The notes: generated by a model not told the origin, from the letters alone. 64,000 nt of DNA from Roseivirga misakiensis (GCF_001747105.1 NZ_MDGQ01000005.1:1116001-1180000), one strand, 5' to 3'; shown: positions 9,695 through 18,903, counted from the stretch's first letter. Made by a program: numbers and translations.

Positions 9695-11164
9695 TTAGGA
9701 TATTACGCTTCCGAATAGCGTTGCTGTCGTGCAGTCTTCAATCATTACATTCACGTATTCACCTTTCTGATGTACACCTTTGTCGAAAATCACCACCTTA
9801 TTGGCTGAATTTCTTCCCTGTAATTGTTCTTCTGATCGTTTAGATGTACCCTCGATCAATACTTTCTGGACTTGACCAATATCCAGTTTGTTACGCTCAA
9901 GCGAGGATTCTTGCTGTTTAGCGATGACCTCTTGTAAACGACGCTTTTTTACCTCAAGTGGAATATCATCTTCATACTTTTTAGCCGCCAATGTCCCCGG
10001 TCTTTCTGAATAGAAGAACATGTAGGAGAAGTCATACTTTACGTAGTCCATTAATGACAACGTATCCTGATGCTCTTCTTCAGTTTCAGTACAGAAACCG
10101 GTAATCATGTCTGAGGAAATACCACATTCTTGACCAAGAATTGCTCTGATGGCATCCACACGATTAATGTACCATTCGCGACTATAGGTTCTGTTCATCA
10201 TTTCCAATACCCTAGAGTTTCCGCTTTGAGCAGGCAGGTGAATGTATTTACAGATGTTTTCGTACTTCTTCATGGTGTGTAGTACCTCGTCGGTGATGTC
10301 CTTTGGATGCGAAGTAGAAAACCGCACACGTAGGTCTGGAGATACTTTTGCCACCATTTCGAGTAGATTGGCGAAGTTGATTACTTGAACTGTTTCACCT
10401 TTTCTTTCCTTTTTTTCTAACCAAGCCTTATTGTTCTCGTCTTCCGACCATTTATAAGAGTCTACATTTTGCCCTAGAAGGGTTACTTCTCTATATCCTT
10501 TGTCAAATAAGTCTTGAGCTTCTCTCACAATAGAGTGTGGGTCTCTACTTCTTTCGCGACCTCGCGTAAAAGGTACCACGCAGAATGAGCACATGTTGTC
10601 GCAGCCACGCATAATGGAAATGAAGGCGGAAACGCCATTAGAGTTTAACCTTACAGGGGCTATATCGGCATAAGTTTCTTCTCGAGAAAGGAAGGTATTC
10701 ACGGCTTTTAAGCCTTCTTCAGCAGACTCTACAAGTTTTGGTAGATCTCTGTAAGCATCAGGCCCAACGACTACATCGACTATTTTTTCTTCGTCTAGCA
10801 GTTTCTCTTTCAAGCGTTCTGCCATGCACCCTAGAACGCCTATGGTCATTTCGGGCTTGTTTTCTTTTACTTTGTTGAATTGCCCTAAACGCTTACGCAC
10901 AGTTTGTTCTGCCTTTTCACGGATGGAACAAGTGTTTAAGAAAACGACATCGGCACTTTCAAAATCTGATGTAGTATCATAGCCGTTGTCCTTCATAATA
11001 GAAGATACGATTTCACTATCAGCGAAATTCATCTGGCAGCCGTAGCTTTCTATATAGAGTTTCTTAGTCTTACCTGTATTCTCCTCTACAGTAGTTTGTA
11101 CTGTTTCCGACGCCTCGTGACTGTTTCTATCAACAATGTCTATATCCTGAATGATATTCTCCAT
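9695..11164 (-). CDS. miaB: tRNA-2-methylthio-N6-dimethylallyladenosine synthase MiaB
   Basis: This 489-aa radical-SAM methylthiotransferase adds a methylthio group to i6A37 in tRNA. The N-terminal UPF0004 domain supplies cluster cysteines in [21 protein letters not shown] and VLGCMAERL. The radical-SAM motif CDNMCSFC (CxxxCxxC) follows at about residue 192, and the C-terminal region is a TRAM domain. About 40 N-terminal residues precede the first motif, slightly longer than the E. coli enzyme. It is the first gene of the miaB-sigma54 activator-lptE-TPR-secG operon. A -7 box lies about 30 bp upstream. Confidence 0.96.
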   Translation of the reverse strand: MENIIQDIDIVDRNSHEASETVQTTVEENTGKTKKLYIESYGCQMNFADSEIVSSIMKDNGYDTTSDFESADVVFLNTCSIREKAEQTVRKRLGQFNKVKENKPEMTIGVLGCMAERLKEKLLDEEKIVDVVVGPDAYRDLPKLVESAEEGLKAVNTFLSREETYADIAPVRLNSNGVSAFISIMRGCDNMCSFCVVPFTRGRERSRDPHSIVREAQDLFDKGYREVTLLGQNVDSYKWSEDENNKAWLEKKERKGETVQVINFANLLEMVAKVSPDLRVRFSTSHPKDITDEVLHTMKKYENICKYIHLPAQSGNSRVLEMMNRTYSREWYINRVDAIRAILGQECGISSDMITGFCTETEEEHQDTLSLMDYVKYDFSYMFFYSERPGTLAAKKYEDDIPLEVKKRRLQEVIAKQQESSLERNKLDIGQVQKVLIEGTSKRSEEQLQGRNSANKVVIFDKGVHQKGEYVNVMIEDCTTATLFGSVIS

Positions 11165-11192
11165 GAATCTACCTTCTCAAAAATTCGAGGGG

Positions 11193-11200
11193 CAAATATA
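11193..11200 (-). promoter_or_regulatory. Bacteroidota-type -7 box upstream of miaB
   Basis: The minus strand reads TATATTTG, an exact TAnnTTTG box, 29 bp before the miaB ATG. No good -33 TTTG element is seen at the normal distance. The position predicts a leader of about 20 nt. Confidence 0.5.
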
Positions 11201-11227
11201 ATGCTTTTACTCCTAAAATGTGACAGA

Positions 11228-11255
11228 TTGGCAGTCTTTCGGTAGGCTATATTTG
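11228..11255 (+). promoter_or_regulatory. Well-formed plus-strand promoter pointing into the NIPSNAP gene
   Basis: TTG at 11228-11230 and an exact TATATTTG at 11248-11255 are separated by 17 bp, matching the Bacteroidota -33/-7 pattern. Transcription would start near 11262 and run antisense to the NIPSNAP gene (11263-11568) toward the M50 peptidase at 11673. Confidence 0.4.
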
Positions 11256-11262
11256 CGTTTAA

Positions 11263-11568
11263 TTAAGAAAAAACTGGTCGCATGAAGTTGCGCTCATAGC
11301 TTATGATACATTTTGTTTTCTCAGCATAAGCATATGCCTCTTGGCAGTCTTTATCATTCATGCTATCAATTCTATACCGCTCATAATCTGCTAGGGAAGG
11401 AAAAGTAAATAGGGCTAAAGCGATATTGTTAGCGCCTTCGGAGGGTAGAAAATAACCATTATGCTGTCCACCAAACTTATTGACCAAAGGAATCCACTTT
11501 TTAGCATATACTTCGAATTCTTTGAGTTTATAGGGGTCTATTTTGTAGTTGACGTAGCAGGTGATCAT
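11263..11568 (-). CDS. NIPSNAP family protein
   Basis: The 101-aa protein is a single ferredoxin-like alpha/beta barrel domain of the NIPSNAP family. It starts MITCYVNYKIDPYKLKEFE, continues with GGQHNGYFLPSEGANNIALA, and ends with YERNFMRP. Members often dimerise and sit beside oxidoreductases, but their biochemical role is not established. It is a lone gene on the minus strand, divergent from the M50 peptidase gene. A plus-strand promoter-like sequence abuts its 3' end. Confidence 0.82.
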   Translation of the reverse strand: MITCYVNYKIDPYKLKEFEVYAKKWIPLVNKFGGQHNGYFLPSEGANNIALALFTFPSLADYERYRIDSMNDKDCQEAYAYAEKTKCIISYERNFMRPVFS

Positions 11569-11672
11569 AATTTCTCTTTTCTATTTCTAGTTAAAGATGT
11601 GAATTTAAGTGCTAATACGTCTAGTCTGTTTGTACTGAATTAGATTTACAGCTAAGTTCATGTGATCGTAAT

Positions 11673-12359
11673 ATGGGACTTGATAAAAACCAGAAACAAC
11701 AAATCATAATTGGCATAATGATGGTACTGGCCATCGTGTTTTGGAATACACCCTTGGTTTACCCTGTCAAACTCTTTGTTGTGATGCTTCATGAGATGAG
11801 CCATGGGATAATGGCCGAGCTTTTTGGCGGCGATATTGTCAATATTCAAATTGATTACAGGGTCGGGGGATATTGTCGATATACTATACCAGATTCGTTT
11901 TTGGCTAAAATTATGATCGCCAGTGCTGGGTATTTGGGTAGCCTGTTTTGGGGGCTTTTAATTCTGGTTTCGGCTATTCTGAGCAAAAATGATAAATACA
12001 TAACCTTAATCATTGGTTTGGTTCTGATGGTACTGAGTTGGTTTGTGATTAAAACCGGAGAGACGTTTGGGATAATTGCCACGGTGGGATTTGCCCTTTT
12101 CATGTTTGCAGCATTCCGATTTTTCTCGAACGATTTTCATGATTACTTTCTAAAGTTTATTGGCCTGACGAGCTGCCTTTATGTATTGGTGGACATTAAA
12201 AGCGACTTGATCGATAGAAGTGGGGTAGGAAGTGATGCTGATGCCATTGCGGAAATGGTCGGAGTACCAAGTTTAGTAATCGGTATTTTCTGGCTTTTGC
12301 TCGCCGTTGCTTTCGTTTATTTTGCGCTGAAATACACTTACCGAAGGACAAGACGCTAA
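11673..12359 (+). CDS. M50B-type membrane metallopeptidase
   Basis: This 228-aa protein has about six membrane segments and the zinc-binding motif HEMSH at residues 40-44, inside the phrase VVMLHEMSHGIMAELFGG. A conserved ASAGYLGSLFWG segment follows, which is the pattern of the peptidase M50B-like family. Such proteins are inner-membrane zinc proteases or their relatives; the substrate is unknown. The glutamate of HExxH is intact, so catalysis is plausible. The FKBP gene follows after 54 bp on the same strand and may be co-transcribed. Confidence 0.82.
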   Translation: MGLDKNQKQQIIIGIMMVLAIVFWNTPLVYPVKLFVVMLHEMSHGIMAELFGGDIVNIQIDYRVGGYCRYTIPDSFLAKIMIASAGYLGSLFWGLLILVSAILSKNDKYITLIIGLVLMVLSWFVIKTGETFGIIATVGFALFMFAAFRFFSNDFHDYFLKFIGLTSCLYVLVDIKSDLIDRSGVGSDADAIAEMVGVPSLVIGIFWLLLAVAFVYFALKYTYRRTRR

Positions 12360-12413
12360 TTAGCTAGGTTTAATACTTTGGCTATCTTTACGCGAGATTT
12401 TATTTATCAGACT

Positions 12414-13223
12414 ATGTTCAAAAAGACAGTTAATATACTATTCGCAGGCTTAATCTTAGCAGGCTTTTCATTGACCAGTGCTTGTGATGGCAGTGGTTCA
12501 AGTACATCTTCATCAGATACTACTTTTCTTGAAAGTGGAGTCAAATTCACCTATTTGGAAAAGGGTAACGGACCGAAAGTAGATTCCCTAAAACGTGTGA
12601 CCACCCATATTAATTTGATGGTGGGTAATGACACCGTTTGGTCCACAAGAGAGCCAGGCCAAGATGTGTTTAAGTTTTTTGCAAAAAAGACCTCTTTAAT
12701 TGACGGTTTTGATGAAGCTGTCATGTATGCTAAGGAGGGGGATAGGTTATCGATTATTGTTCCGCCAGAACTTGGTTATAAGGATAAGCCGAATGGCCCA
12801 ATTCCTGCAAATTCTACCCTCCATTTTGATATTACATTTCTGGAGGTAGAAAATCCTAAACAGTTTTTATCGGAAGTACTGATTCCAGTATATCAAGCAA
12901 ATGGGGTTGAGGGGATGATTGAGCACTACAAAGGCTTAGATGCAGATTCTGCTTCTTACTATTTAGATATGGAAGAATGGTATAAGGTAAGTAATACGAT
13001 TTACAGAACAGGGGAGTTCAAAGACGGTGTGGTACTTTGGGATTATGTGCTAAACGAAGTGAAAGATTTGAGAGGCTATTATTTGATGGCACAGGCCCAC
13101 CAAAACCTTGATCAAATTGATGATGCCATCAGTTGTCTTGAAACGGGCATTGAGGTAGCGAATGATACCACTGGAATGGGCTTTGTGAAATCTTATCTAG
13201 AACAATTGAATAACCTGAAATAG
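12414..13223 (+). CDS. FKBP-type peptidyl-prolyl isomerase lipoprotein with C-terminal extension
   Basis: The frame is open from 12378, but the ATG at 12414 gives a proper lipoprotein signal (FAGLILAGFSLTSAC, Cys 24) and is preferred, giving 269 aa. The middle is an FKBP domain with GFDEAVMYAKEGDRLSIIVP and ELGYKDKPNGPIPANSTLHF. About 110 further residues form helical repeats resembling TPR units (YYLMAQAHQNLDQIDDAISC). The protein probably acts as a periplasmic or outer-membrane-anchored foldase. The FKBP active site looks only partly conserved, so isomerase activity is likely but not certain. A terminator follows. Confidence 0.85.
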   Translation: MFKKTVNILFAGLILAGFSLTSACDGSGSSTSSSDTTFLESGVKFTYLEKGNGPKVDSLKRVTTHINLMVGNDTVWSTREPGQDVFKFFAKKTSLIDGFDEAVMYAKEGDRLSIIVPPELGYKDKPNGPIPANSTLHFDITFLEVENPKQFLSEVLIPVYQANGVEGMIEHYKGLDADSASYYLDMEEWYKVSNTIYRTGEFKDGVVLWDYVLNEVKDLRGYYLMAQAHQNLDQIDDAISCLETGIEVANDTTGMGFVKSYLEQLNNLK

Positions 13224-13246
13224 GAAATATTCTAAAGACTTGAATA

Positions 13247-13275
13247 AAACCCGTGGCCTTGGTCATGGGTTTTTT
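13247..13275 (+). terminator. Rho-independent terminator after the FKBP gene
   Basis: A 9-bp stem (AAACCCGTG with CATGGGTTT, one G-U pair) is followed by six T residues on the plus strand, 24 bp past the FKBP stop. Confidence 0.8.
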
Positions 13276-13304
13276 GTTTGACGGCACTAGGTTTTGTATA
13301 AGGA

Positions 13305-14588
13305 CTAAATCGAAATTTCTTTTTCGGGTTTAACCTTTTGCCCGATGAGTTGAAGAATGGCAGAGGCTTTAATTAAGCACTCTTCATATTCCTGTGCCGG
13401 TATAGAATCGTAGGTTATAGCACCACCTACTTGGAAGGAATAGTGCATGTTTTCTAAATCGAGAAAAAGGCTTCTAATAATCACGTTTAAATCAAAATCT
13501 CCAGATGGGGTAATGTAACCTGCTGCACCCGAAAAAATACCCCTTCTAGTATTTTCATATTGCTCGATTAATTCCATCACTTTGATTTTCGGCGCGCCCG
13601 TCATACTACCCATGGGAAAAGCCTTTTTGATAGCGTCTATCCATAAGCGATCGGGATGTATTTCTGAGGTGACCGTTGAGATCATTTGATGGACTTGTTC
13701 AAAAGTATAAATGCCAAAAATCTCTTCTACATCCACGGTTCCCACTTTCGAAGTTTGCGCCAAATCGTTACGAACTAGATCAACGATCATCATGTTCTCG
13801 GCTAGCTCTTTTTCATCGTTTCTTAAGGCTACTTTAAGGGCCTCATCCGCCTGAATAGAATCTCCTCTTCGCTTGGTGCCTTTTATAGGTTGTGAAATGA
13901 GTTTTTCACCATTCTTCTTTAAAAAACGTTCGGGCGAAGCACATAAAAGGTACTGATCGGCGAATTTCTGAAATGTAGAAAATGGTTTGGGCGAAATGTC
14001 ATTTAGCCTTAGGTAAGTTTCTACAGGAGCTGCCTGCAGAATTTCCCCCCAGAATTCCTGACAATAGTTGATTTCATAGATATCACCTTCCTCAATATGT
14101 TGCCGCAATGATTCGACAACTTCTAGGTACCGCTCTTTTGACACCGATTGATTTAGAAATCCATATTGACCAATAGACTTATTGAGTGCTACTTCTGAGA
14201 TTTGTTTGATTACCCAATCTGATTTTTCTGATTCGACTTCTACTTGGTCATTATTAAACGTTAGGATGTGCTCTGGTTCAAAGAAGCAAGCATTATTGAA
14301 TTGGGTGTGGTTTTGATGGCTACTTGTTAGCTCTTCTAGCTCATTTTTTAAGTCATAACCCAAATAGCCAAATAGCCATGACGGTTTTTCTTTGTGAAAC
14401 TCAAAAAGTCTTTGGAAAGTGTTTCCTCGCTCAGCGTTGAATAGCCGTTTGGCGCCAATAGCCAGAACCTTCGGGAAACCGCCGAAGGGGTAATCAATTT
14501 CATTGCCATTGAGTAAACAGAAATAGGAATGCTGATTTGCCCAATGAAGTGCTTTTTCTAGCGTAACCGATGAAGTATTAGTCGTCAA
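13305..14588 (-). CDS. pabB: Aminodeoxychorismate synthase component I
   Basis: The 427-aa chorismate-binding enzyme converts chorismate and ammonia to 4-amino-4-deoxychorismate for folate synthesis. The motif PIKGTKRRGD (residues 234-243) carries the lysine (K236) that marks PabB; anthranilate synthase TrpE has alanine there. GSMTGAPK (327-334) and the chorismate-site segments MMIVDLVRNDLAQ and FQVGGAITYDS are intact. No pabA or pabC gene is adjacent. It is preceded by a -7 box about 20 bp upstream and separated from the YceI gene by a terminator, so it has its own promoter. Confidence 0.93.
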   Translation of the reverse strand: MTTNTSSVTLEKALHWANQHSYFCLLNGNEIDYPFGGFPKVLAIGAKRLFNAERGNTFQRLFEFHKEKPSWLFGYLGYDLKNELEELTSSHQNHTQFNNACFFEPEHILTFNNDQVEVESEKSDWVIKQISEVALNKSIGQYGFLNQSVSKERYLEVVESLRQHIEEGDIYEINYCQEFWGEILQAAPVETYLRLNDISPKPFSTFQKFADQYLLCASPERFLKKNGEKLISQPIKGTKRRGDSIQADEALKVALRNDEKELAENMMIVDLVRNDLAQTSKVGTVDVEEIFGIYTFEQVHQMISTVTSEIHPDRLWIDAIKKAFPMGSMTGAPKIKVMELIEQYENTRRGIFSGAAGYITPSGDFDLNVIIRSLFLDLENMHYSFQVGGAITYDSIPAQEYEECLIKASAILQLIGQKVKPEKEISI

Positions 14589-14608
14589 AGTTCTATTTAT
14601 CGAAAACG

Positions 14609-14616
14609 CAAATATA
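14609..14616 (-). promoter_or_regulatory. Bacteroidota-type -7 box upstream of pabB
   Basis: The minus strand reads TATATTTG, 21 bp before the pabB ATG, predicting a very short leader. No convincing -33 element is seen. Confidence 0.45.
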
Positions 14617-14632
14617 TCTTATTCAATATGGC

Positions 14633-14659
14633 ATAAAAAAAGGAACCCTAGGGTTCCTT
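14633..14659 (-). terminator. Rho-independent terminator of the YceI gene
   Basis: A 20-bp perfect palindrome (14640-14659) folds to an 8-bp stem with a CTAG loop and is followed by six T residues on the minus strand. It is 24 bp past the YceI stop. Confidence 0.85.
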
Positions 14660-14682
14660 AATAATAATGCATTTTAAAACTT

Positions 14683-15423
14683 TTATTGCATGCTGCTATT
14701 AGGCGAAGCTTCGATGTCAAAGCCGATAGTTACGGTATTGTAGACAAATCTGTCTTTCGCCTTGTCTACCACAGAAGCCTCATCTTGGTACATAATACCC
14801 CATTGAGTTCTATCGATATTGAATTTTGCTTGAGCTTTTACAGTATTATTAGACATTTCCACGTGTGCAGGAATAGTAATATTCAATGTAGTTCCTCTAA
14901 TAGTTAAGTTACCTGAAATGAAGTGGGTAGGGTTCTCTACGAGAATTTCACTCAATTTAGCTGGCGTATTGTCAGACTCAAATTCGTCTTTGTCGGCTTC
15001 TAACGAAGAAGCGTTAAAATCACTAACAGCAGTTACTTCAAATTTTGCTTCAGGGAAATTTTCAGCATCAAAGAAATCTGGAGATTTTAAGTGGCCTTCT
15101 AGTTTGGCTGCGCCACCTTTTCCAGCCATGTCTAGGTTTTTGATAGAGTTGATATCAATTACGATTGACCCAGCTACTAATTCGTCACCTTTTACACTGA
15201 TTTCACCAGAAGTAATACCGATGGTACCGTCGTGTTTGCCGCCAGTTTTACTACCAATCCAAGTTACTTCAGAATTAGATGTATTTACCGCATATGATAC
15301 GGCACTTTCTGATGAAGCAACAGCTTGAGCTTCAGATGTTTCGACTGTGCTACCTTTTGGTCCACATGCCCATGCTGTGCTCAATAAAACAGCTAGTCCG
15401 AGTGTAAGTTTGTAATTTTTCAT
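14683..15423 (-). CDS. YceI-family lipocalin-fold lipoprotein
   Basis: The 246-aa protein has a lipoprotein signal (LAVLLSTAWAC, Cys 20), a short Ser/Ala-rich linker, and a YceI domain. Landmarks are NTSNSEVTWIGSKTGGKHDG near residue 50, then FPEAKFEVTAV, ISGNLTIRGTTLNITIPAHV and FNIDRTQWGIMY. YceI domains bind isoprenoid-type lipids in a small beta-barrel; here it would be a lipid-anchored envelope protein. An insertion of about 20 residues (DKDEFESDNTPAKLSEILVE) is longer than in E. coli YceI. It is transcribed alone, divergent from the carbonic anhydrase gene. Confidence 0.9.
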   Translation of the reverse strand: MKNYKLTLGLAVLLSTAWACGPKGSTVETSEAQAVASSESAVSYAVNTSNSEVTWIGSKTGGKHDGTIGITSGEISVKGDELVAGSIVIDINSIKNLDMAGKGGAAKLEGHLKSPDFFDAENFPEAKFEVTAVSDFNASSLEADKDEFESDNTPAKLSEILVENPTHFISGNLTIRGTTLNITIPAHVEMSNNTVKAQAKFNIDRTQWGIMYQDEASVVDKAKDRFVYNTVTIGFDIEASPNSSMQ

Positions 15424-15560
15424 TTTGATCGTTTATTAGATTTTTTGTCGTTTCTTTAGTTGCGCAATCTCAGAACGTTTGAAATTTCATTTTGTTTGGA
15501 TTGCAGCATAGAAACTATATCAACGGTAAAAAAGTTCATGTACGTACATATAAATTTATT

Positions 15561-16073
15561 ATGGCAGTTATAAAAAAGGTAAAAGGTGTTGATCCTCAGA
15601 TTGATAGTACTTGCTGGTTGGCAGATAATGCTACGGTAATTGGCGATGTGAAAATGGGGAAGGACTGTAGCGTTTGGTATAACGCCGTGGTTCGAGGTGA
15701 TGTTTGCTCCATAGAAATGGGGGATAATTGCAACATACAAGATGGTGCTGTAATTCATGGTACTTTAAATATGTCGAAAACTGTTTTAGGCGATAATGTC
15801 TCGATAGGGCACAATGCCATTGTTCATGGAGCTATAGTGGAAGATAACGTTTTGATTGGAATGGGGGCGATTGTTCTGGATAATGTCACGATTAAAAGCG
15901 GTTCTTTGATTGCGGCTGGGTCTGTCGTTTTAGCTAATACTGTTTTGGAAGAAAATTCGCTTTATGCAGGAACTCCGGCTAAGAGAATTAAGACGATTGA
16001 TGAAAAATTGAAGCAAGTAATCGACAAAACACCAGAACACTATAAAATGTACACGACTTGGATATCTGATTGA
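15561..16073 (+). CDS. Gamma-class carbonic anhydrase family protein
   Basis: The frame is open from 15492, but the ATG at 15561 (MAVIKKVKGVDPQID) matches the family N-terminus and yields 170 aa. The protein is a left-handed beta-helix of hexapeptide repeats with a C-terminal helix. The gamma-CA signature VVRGDVCSIEMGDNCNIQDG and three zinc-ligand histidines in VIHG, IGHNAIVHG are present. It may hydrate CO2 or be a YrdA-type member of unproven activity. The DinB-fold gene follows 33 bp downstream on the same strand. Confidence 0.9.
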   Translation: MAVIKKVKGVDPQIDSTCWLADNATVIGDVKMGKDCSVWYNAVVRGDVCSIEMGDNCNIQDGAVIHGTLNMSKTVLGDNVSIGHNAIVHGAIVEDNVLIGMGAIVLDNVTIKSGSLIAAGSVVLANTVLEENSLYAGTPAKRIKTIDEKLKQVIDKTPEHYKMYTTWISD

Positions 16074-16106
16074 GGTTGAATGCCCTATTTTTTATAACTT
16101 GAAACT

Positions 16107-16619
16107 ATGATCAGAAAGCCAGAAATCTCCGAATACAACCCTTTCTACCAACCTTATATAGATCAGCTTCATTCTGACGAAATTGTTCCAATTCTAAAAG
16201 AACAGTTGGCGTCTACAGAAGCCTTTTTTCGAGATTTATCAGAAGATCAAGGCAATTATCGCTACGCTGAAGGGAAGTGGTCGATTAAAGAAGTTTTGAA
16301 CCACATCAATGATATCGAGCGAATTTTCACCTATCGGGCTATGTGTATTGCACGAGGTGAAACCCAGTCGCTTCCTGGTATGGACCAAGATGTTTACCAA
16401 GAAAATAGCGGAGCACAATCGCGCACTTTGTCTTCACTCTTAGAAGAGTTTTTAGCCTTAAGAAAAGCGTCTATTCTGTTATTCGATCATATGACTGAAG
16501 CCGATGGTATGAAAGTAGGTGAAGCTAGCGGCTCGAAAGTAACTGTCCGAGCATTAGCAGGATTAACTGCAGGGCACTCTGCGCATCATGTAAAAGTTAT
16601 TCAAGAAAAGTATTTGTAA
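16107..16619 (+). CDS. DinB-like (DinB_2) four-helix metalloenzyme-fold protein
   Basis: This 170-aa protein has the DinB/YfiT four-helix pattern, with GKWSIKEVLNHINDIERIFTYR at about residues 53-74 and AGHSAHHVKVIQEKYL at the C-terminus. The spaced histidines (one in the first motif, two in the second) form the metal triad of the family. Relatives include thiol transferases and many proteins of unknown function; the substrate is not deducible here. Its stop codon overlaps the start of the next gene by one base (TAATG), indicating translational coupling with the thioesterase. Confidence 0.85.
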   Translation: MIRKPEISEYNPFYQPYIDQLHSDEIVPILKEQLASTEAFFRDLSEDQGNYRYAEGKWSIKEVLNHINDIERIFTYRAMCIARGETQSLPGMDQDVYQENSGAQSRTLSSLLEEFLALRKASILLFDHMTEADGMKVGEASGSKVTVRALAGLTAGHSAHHVKVIQEKYL

Positions 16620-17140
16620 TGTTCATAGTCGACCCACACAGAGAATACGCTAAAGAAACCGAATCAAGAGTAATTATTAGATTTCAGGATTGCGATCCGT
16701 TAAAGCATCTGAATAATGCTAAATACTTCGATTATTTCTTTAACGCTCGAGAAGATCAAGTCCCTGGTTTATATGGCGTTGAAATTATGGATCTGATTCG
16801 GTCACAAGAGGCCTATTGGGTAGTTTATAACCATCATATTGCCTATTTAAAGCCTGCTAATTTAGGTGAATGGGTCAAAATTATTACTCGACTTATTTGG
16901 TTCGACGATAACACGATTGTTGTAGAGTATTTAATGCTAGATGAGTACAAAAGTCACCTAAAGACAGTAATGTGGAGTACTTTAAAGTATGTGGGGATGA
17001 ACACAAGTCGTACTACCGCGCATTCAGATGAAGTCAAGGCATATTTAAATGCTATGTTATATGAAGGTGTAGATTACGATCCCGCATTATTCAACCAAAG
17101 AGTTGAAAGATTGAAAAAAGAAATTCAAATTAACATTTAA
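16619..17140 (+). CDS. Hotdog-fold acyl-CoA thioesterase (4HBT)
   Basis: The 173-aa protein contains the 4HBT core: VIIRFQDCDPLKHLNNAKYF with the catalytic-type Asp (about residue 26), then a long helix and strands ending near residue 125. The C-terminal 35 residues are extra. It probably hydrolyses an acyl-CoA in the cytoplasm; the substrate is unknown. It is translationally coupled to the DinB-fold gene and followed 34 bp later by a small acidic protein gene. Confidence 0.85.
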   Translation: MFIVDPHREYAKETESRVIIRFQDCDPLKHLNNAKYFDYFFNAREDQVPGLYGVEIMDLIRSQEAYWVVYNHHIAYLKPANLGEWVKIITRLIWFDDNTIVVEYLMLDEYKSHLKTVMWSTLKYVGMNTSRTTAHSDEVKAYLNAMLYEGVDYDPALFNQRVERLKKEIQINI

Positions 17141-17174
17141 ACAGAGCCATTAAGTACAGCTAAACACAATTAAT

Positions 17175-17723
17175 ATGGAATCTAATAGCGGTTTTGACCC
17201 AACTGAAATTGAAAAAATGAGGGCCGAGATAGGTTCTGATCAATCTTATGTAGTCATAGAATCAGAAGATAATTCAGATGATTTTATGAATTTTTACTTC
17301 ATCGGAAAGCATGATGGGAAGGAAGTGATTTTTGATGCAGCACTTTATACACTCAGACTTCAGCATAGTAGTGAAATACATGAAATGGCCGAACATAAGG
17401 TGGCTCAAAAATTCCCTGATTTTAAGAAGATATCCTATGAAGAAGATGAGAATGGGGATATCGAACCATTAGATGATTTGGAAGAAGAAATCGGTTTATA
17501 CCTTACTGAAGTAATGGATGAACTGGAAGAGGAGGATGCCATAAAAGTAAGCGAACATATTGATGTCGATGAGCATATCGATTTTGGAATAGGTCTCGAC
17601 GTTGGATTAAACATCGAAAAAGTTACCCACGAGTCGATCGAAAAGTTTATCAAAGACTTCAATGCTGATGCTATAAAACTTGATGAAACACTCTATTCTT
17701 TTCAATTCGATCCAGAGGACTAA
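17175..17723 (+). CDS. Acidic cytoplasmic protein of unknown function
   Basis: The 182-aa protein has no signal peptide and no membrane segment. It is very acidic, with clusters such as DDLEEEIGLYLTEVMDELEE near the middle. The N-terminal 80 residues look like a small alpha/beta domain (FMNFYFIGKHDGKEVIFDAA). I do not recognise the family. It lies 34 bp after the thioesterase gene on the same strand and ends in a clear terminator, so it is probably the last gene of the gamma-CA/DinB/thioesterase cluster. Confidence 0.7.
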   Translation: MESNSGFDPTEIEKMRAEIGSDQSYVVIESEDNSDDFMNFYFIGKHDGKEVIFDAALYTLRLQHSSEIHEMAEHKVAQKFPDFKKISYEEDENGDIEPLDDLEEEIGLYLTEVMDELEEEDAIKVSEHIDVDEHIDFGIGLDVGLNIEKVTHESIEKFIKDFNADAIKLDETLYSFQFDPED

Positions 17724-17749
17724 GTAAAGCAAGTAAGAAGTTAATCACT

Positions 17750-17778
17750 AGCCAGACTTATTGAGTTTGGCTTTTTTA
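17750..17778 (+). terminator. Rho-independent terminator after the acidic-protein gene
   Basis: An 8-bp stem (AGCCAGAC with GTTTGGCT, one G-U pair, seven-base loop) is followed by six T residues on the plus strand. Confidence 0.8.
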
Positions 17779-17878
17779 TTGATCGTCACCTTTTTGAGCT
17801 ATCCCTGTTTTACTTTCAAATTGACATTGCAAAATGAAAACAACTTGGTGATTTTTGGCTTTAAGTAATAAAGTTGAT

Positions 17879-18781
17879 ATGCTCAAGATAGCTTGGTCTG
17901 AAATATATGCGCACCCCTTACCTGATAAGCATAGGTTTCCTATGGAGAAGTATAACTTACTTCCAGAGCAACTTTTATATGAGGGAACAATAGCTCAAGA
18001 CAACTTTTTTGCCCCAAAACCACTCACAGAAAGTCAAATTCTCAGAACCCACGATGCCGAGTACTGGCAAAAATTAAAGGAGCAAACACTTACGCGGCAA
18101 GAGGAAAGAAGGACTGGTTTTCCACTATCCAAAGCGCTAGTGGACAGAGAGATCGTTATTATGAATGGTACGGTTATGTGTGCGCTATATGCCTTGCAAA
18201 ATGGTATAAGCTTCAATATTGCTGGCGGTACACATCATGCATTTACGAATAGAGGTGAGGGGTTTTGCCTATTAAACGACATAGCTATTGCTGCTCATCA
18301 TTTGCTGGATAAGGACTTGGCCAGCAAAGTCTTAGTGATTGATTTAGACGTGCATCAGGGAAATGGTACCGCCGAGATTTTTGCCAATGAACCTCGTGTT
18401 TTCACTTTTAGCATGCACGGACAATCAAATTACCCCATGCATAAGGAGAAATCTGATCTTGATATAGGGTTGGAAGACGGAACTGATGACAAAACCTATT
18501 TGTCAATCTTGGATAAGCAAATGAATTCTATACTTGATCTGTTTCAACCAGATTATATCTTTTTCCAGTCTGGTGTCGATGTCCTAGCAACTGATAAACT
18601 TGGAAGGCTAGGTATGACGATTGAAGGTTGTAAAACCCGAGATAGAATGGTTTTAGAATCTTGCAAGAGACACGGGATTCCCGTAGCAGTTAGTATGGGA
18701 GGGGGATACTCCGAACGTATCGCCCATATTGTTGAGTCACATGCAAATACTTATCGTTTGGCACAAGAAATCTTCTTTTGA
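17879..18781 (+). CDS. Histone-deacetylase-family amidohydrolase
   Basis: The frame opens at a TTG (17855), but the ATG at 17879 (MLKIAWSEIYAHPLP) matches the family start, giving 300 aa. Zinc and catalytic motifs are present: GGTHHAF (His pair), LVIDLDVHQGNGTAEIF (metal Asp/His), and MGGGYSERI near the C-terminus, where the transition-state tyrosine sits. Bacterial members deacylate acetylated polyamines, acetoin-related substrates or proteins; the substrate is unknown. The gene stands alone between a terminator and the OmpA gene. Confidence 0.9.
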   Translation: MLKIAWSEIYAHPLPDKHRFPMEKYNLLPEQLLYEGTIAQDNFFAPKPLTESQILRTHDAEYWQKLKEQTLTRQEERRTGFPLSKALVDREIVIMNGTVMCALYALQNGISFNIAGGTHHAFTNRGEGFCLLNDIAIAAHHLLDKDLASKVLVIDLDVHQGNGTAEIFANEPRVFTFSMHGQSNYPMHKEKSDLDIGLEDGTDDKTYLSILDKQMNSILDLFQPDYIFFQSGVDVLATDKLGRLGMTIEGCKTRDRMVLESCKRHGIPVAVSMGGGYSERIAHIVESHANTYRLAQEIFF

Positions 18782-18903
18782 CAACGGTGCTTTCCTATTG
18801 CGATAGACTTACTTCAATCATTTTATTTATCTTGCACAGTATTTTTTGAAACCCATTACAATGGTCCTCAACATCGGATTGGGTTTCTAGTAAAAGTAGC
18901 TTG

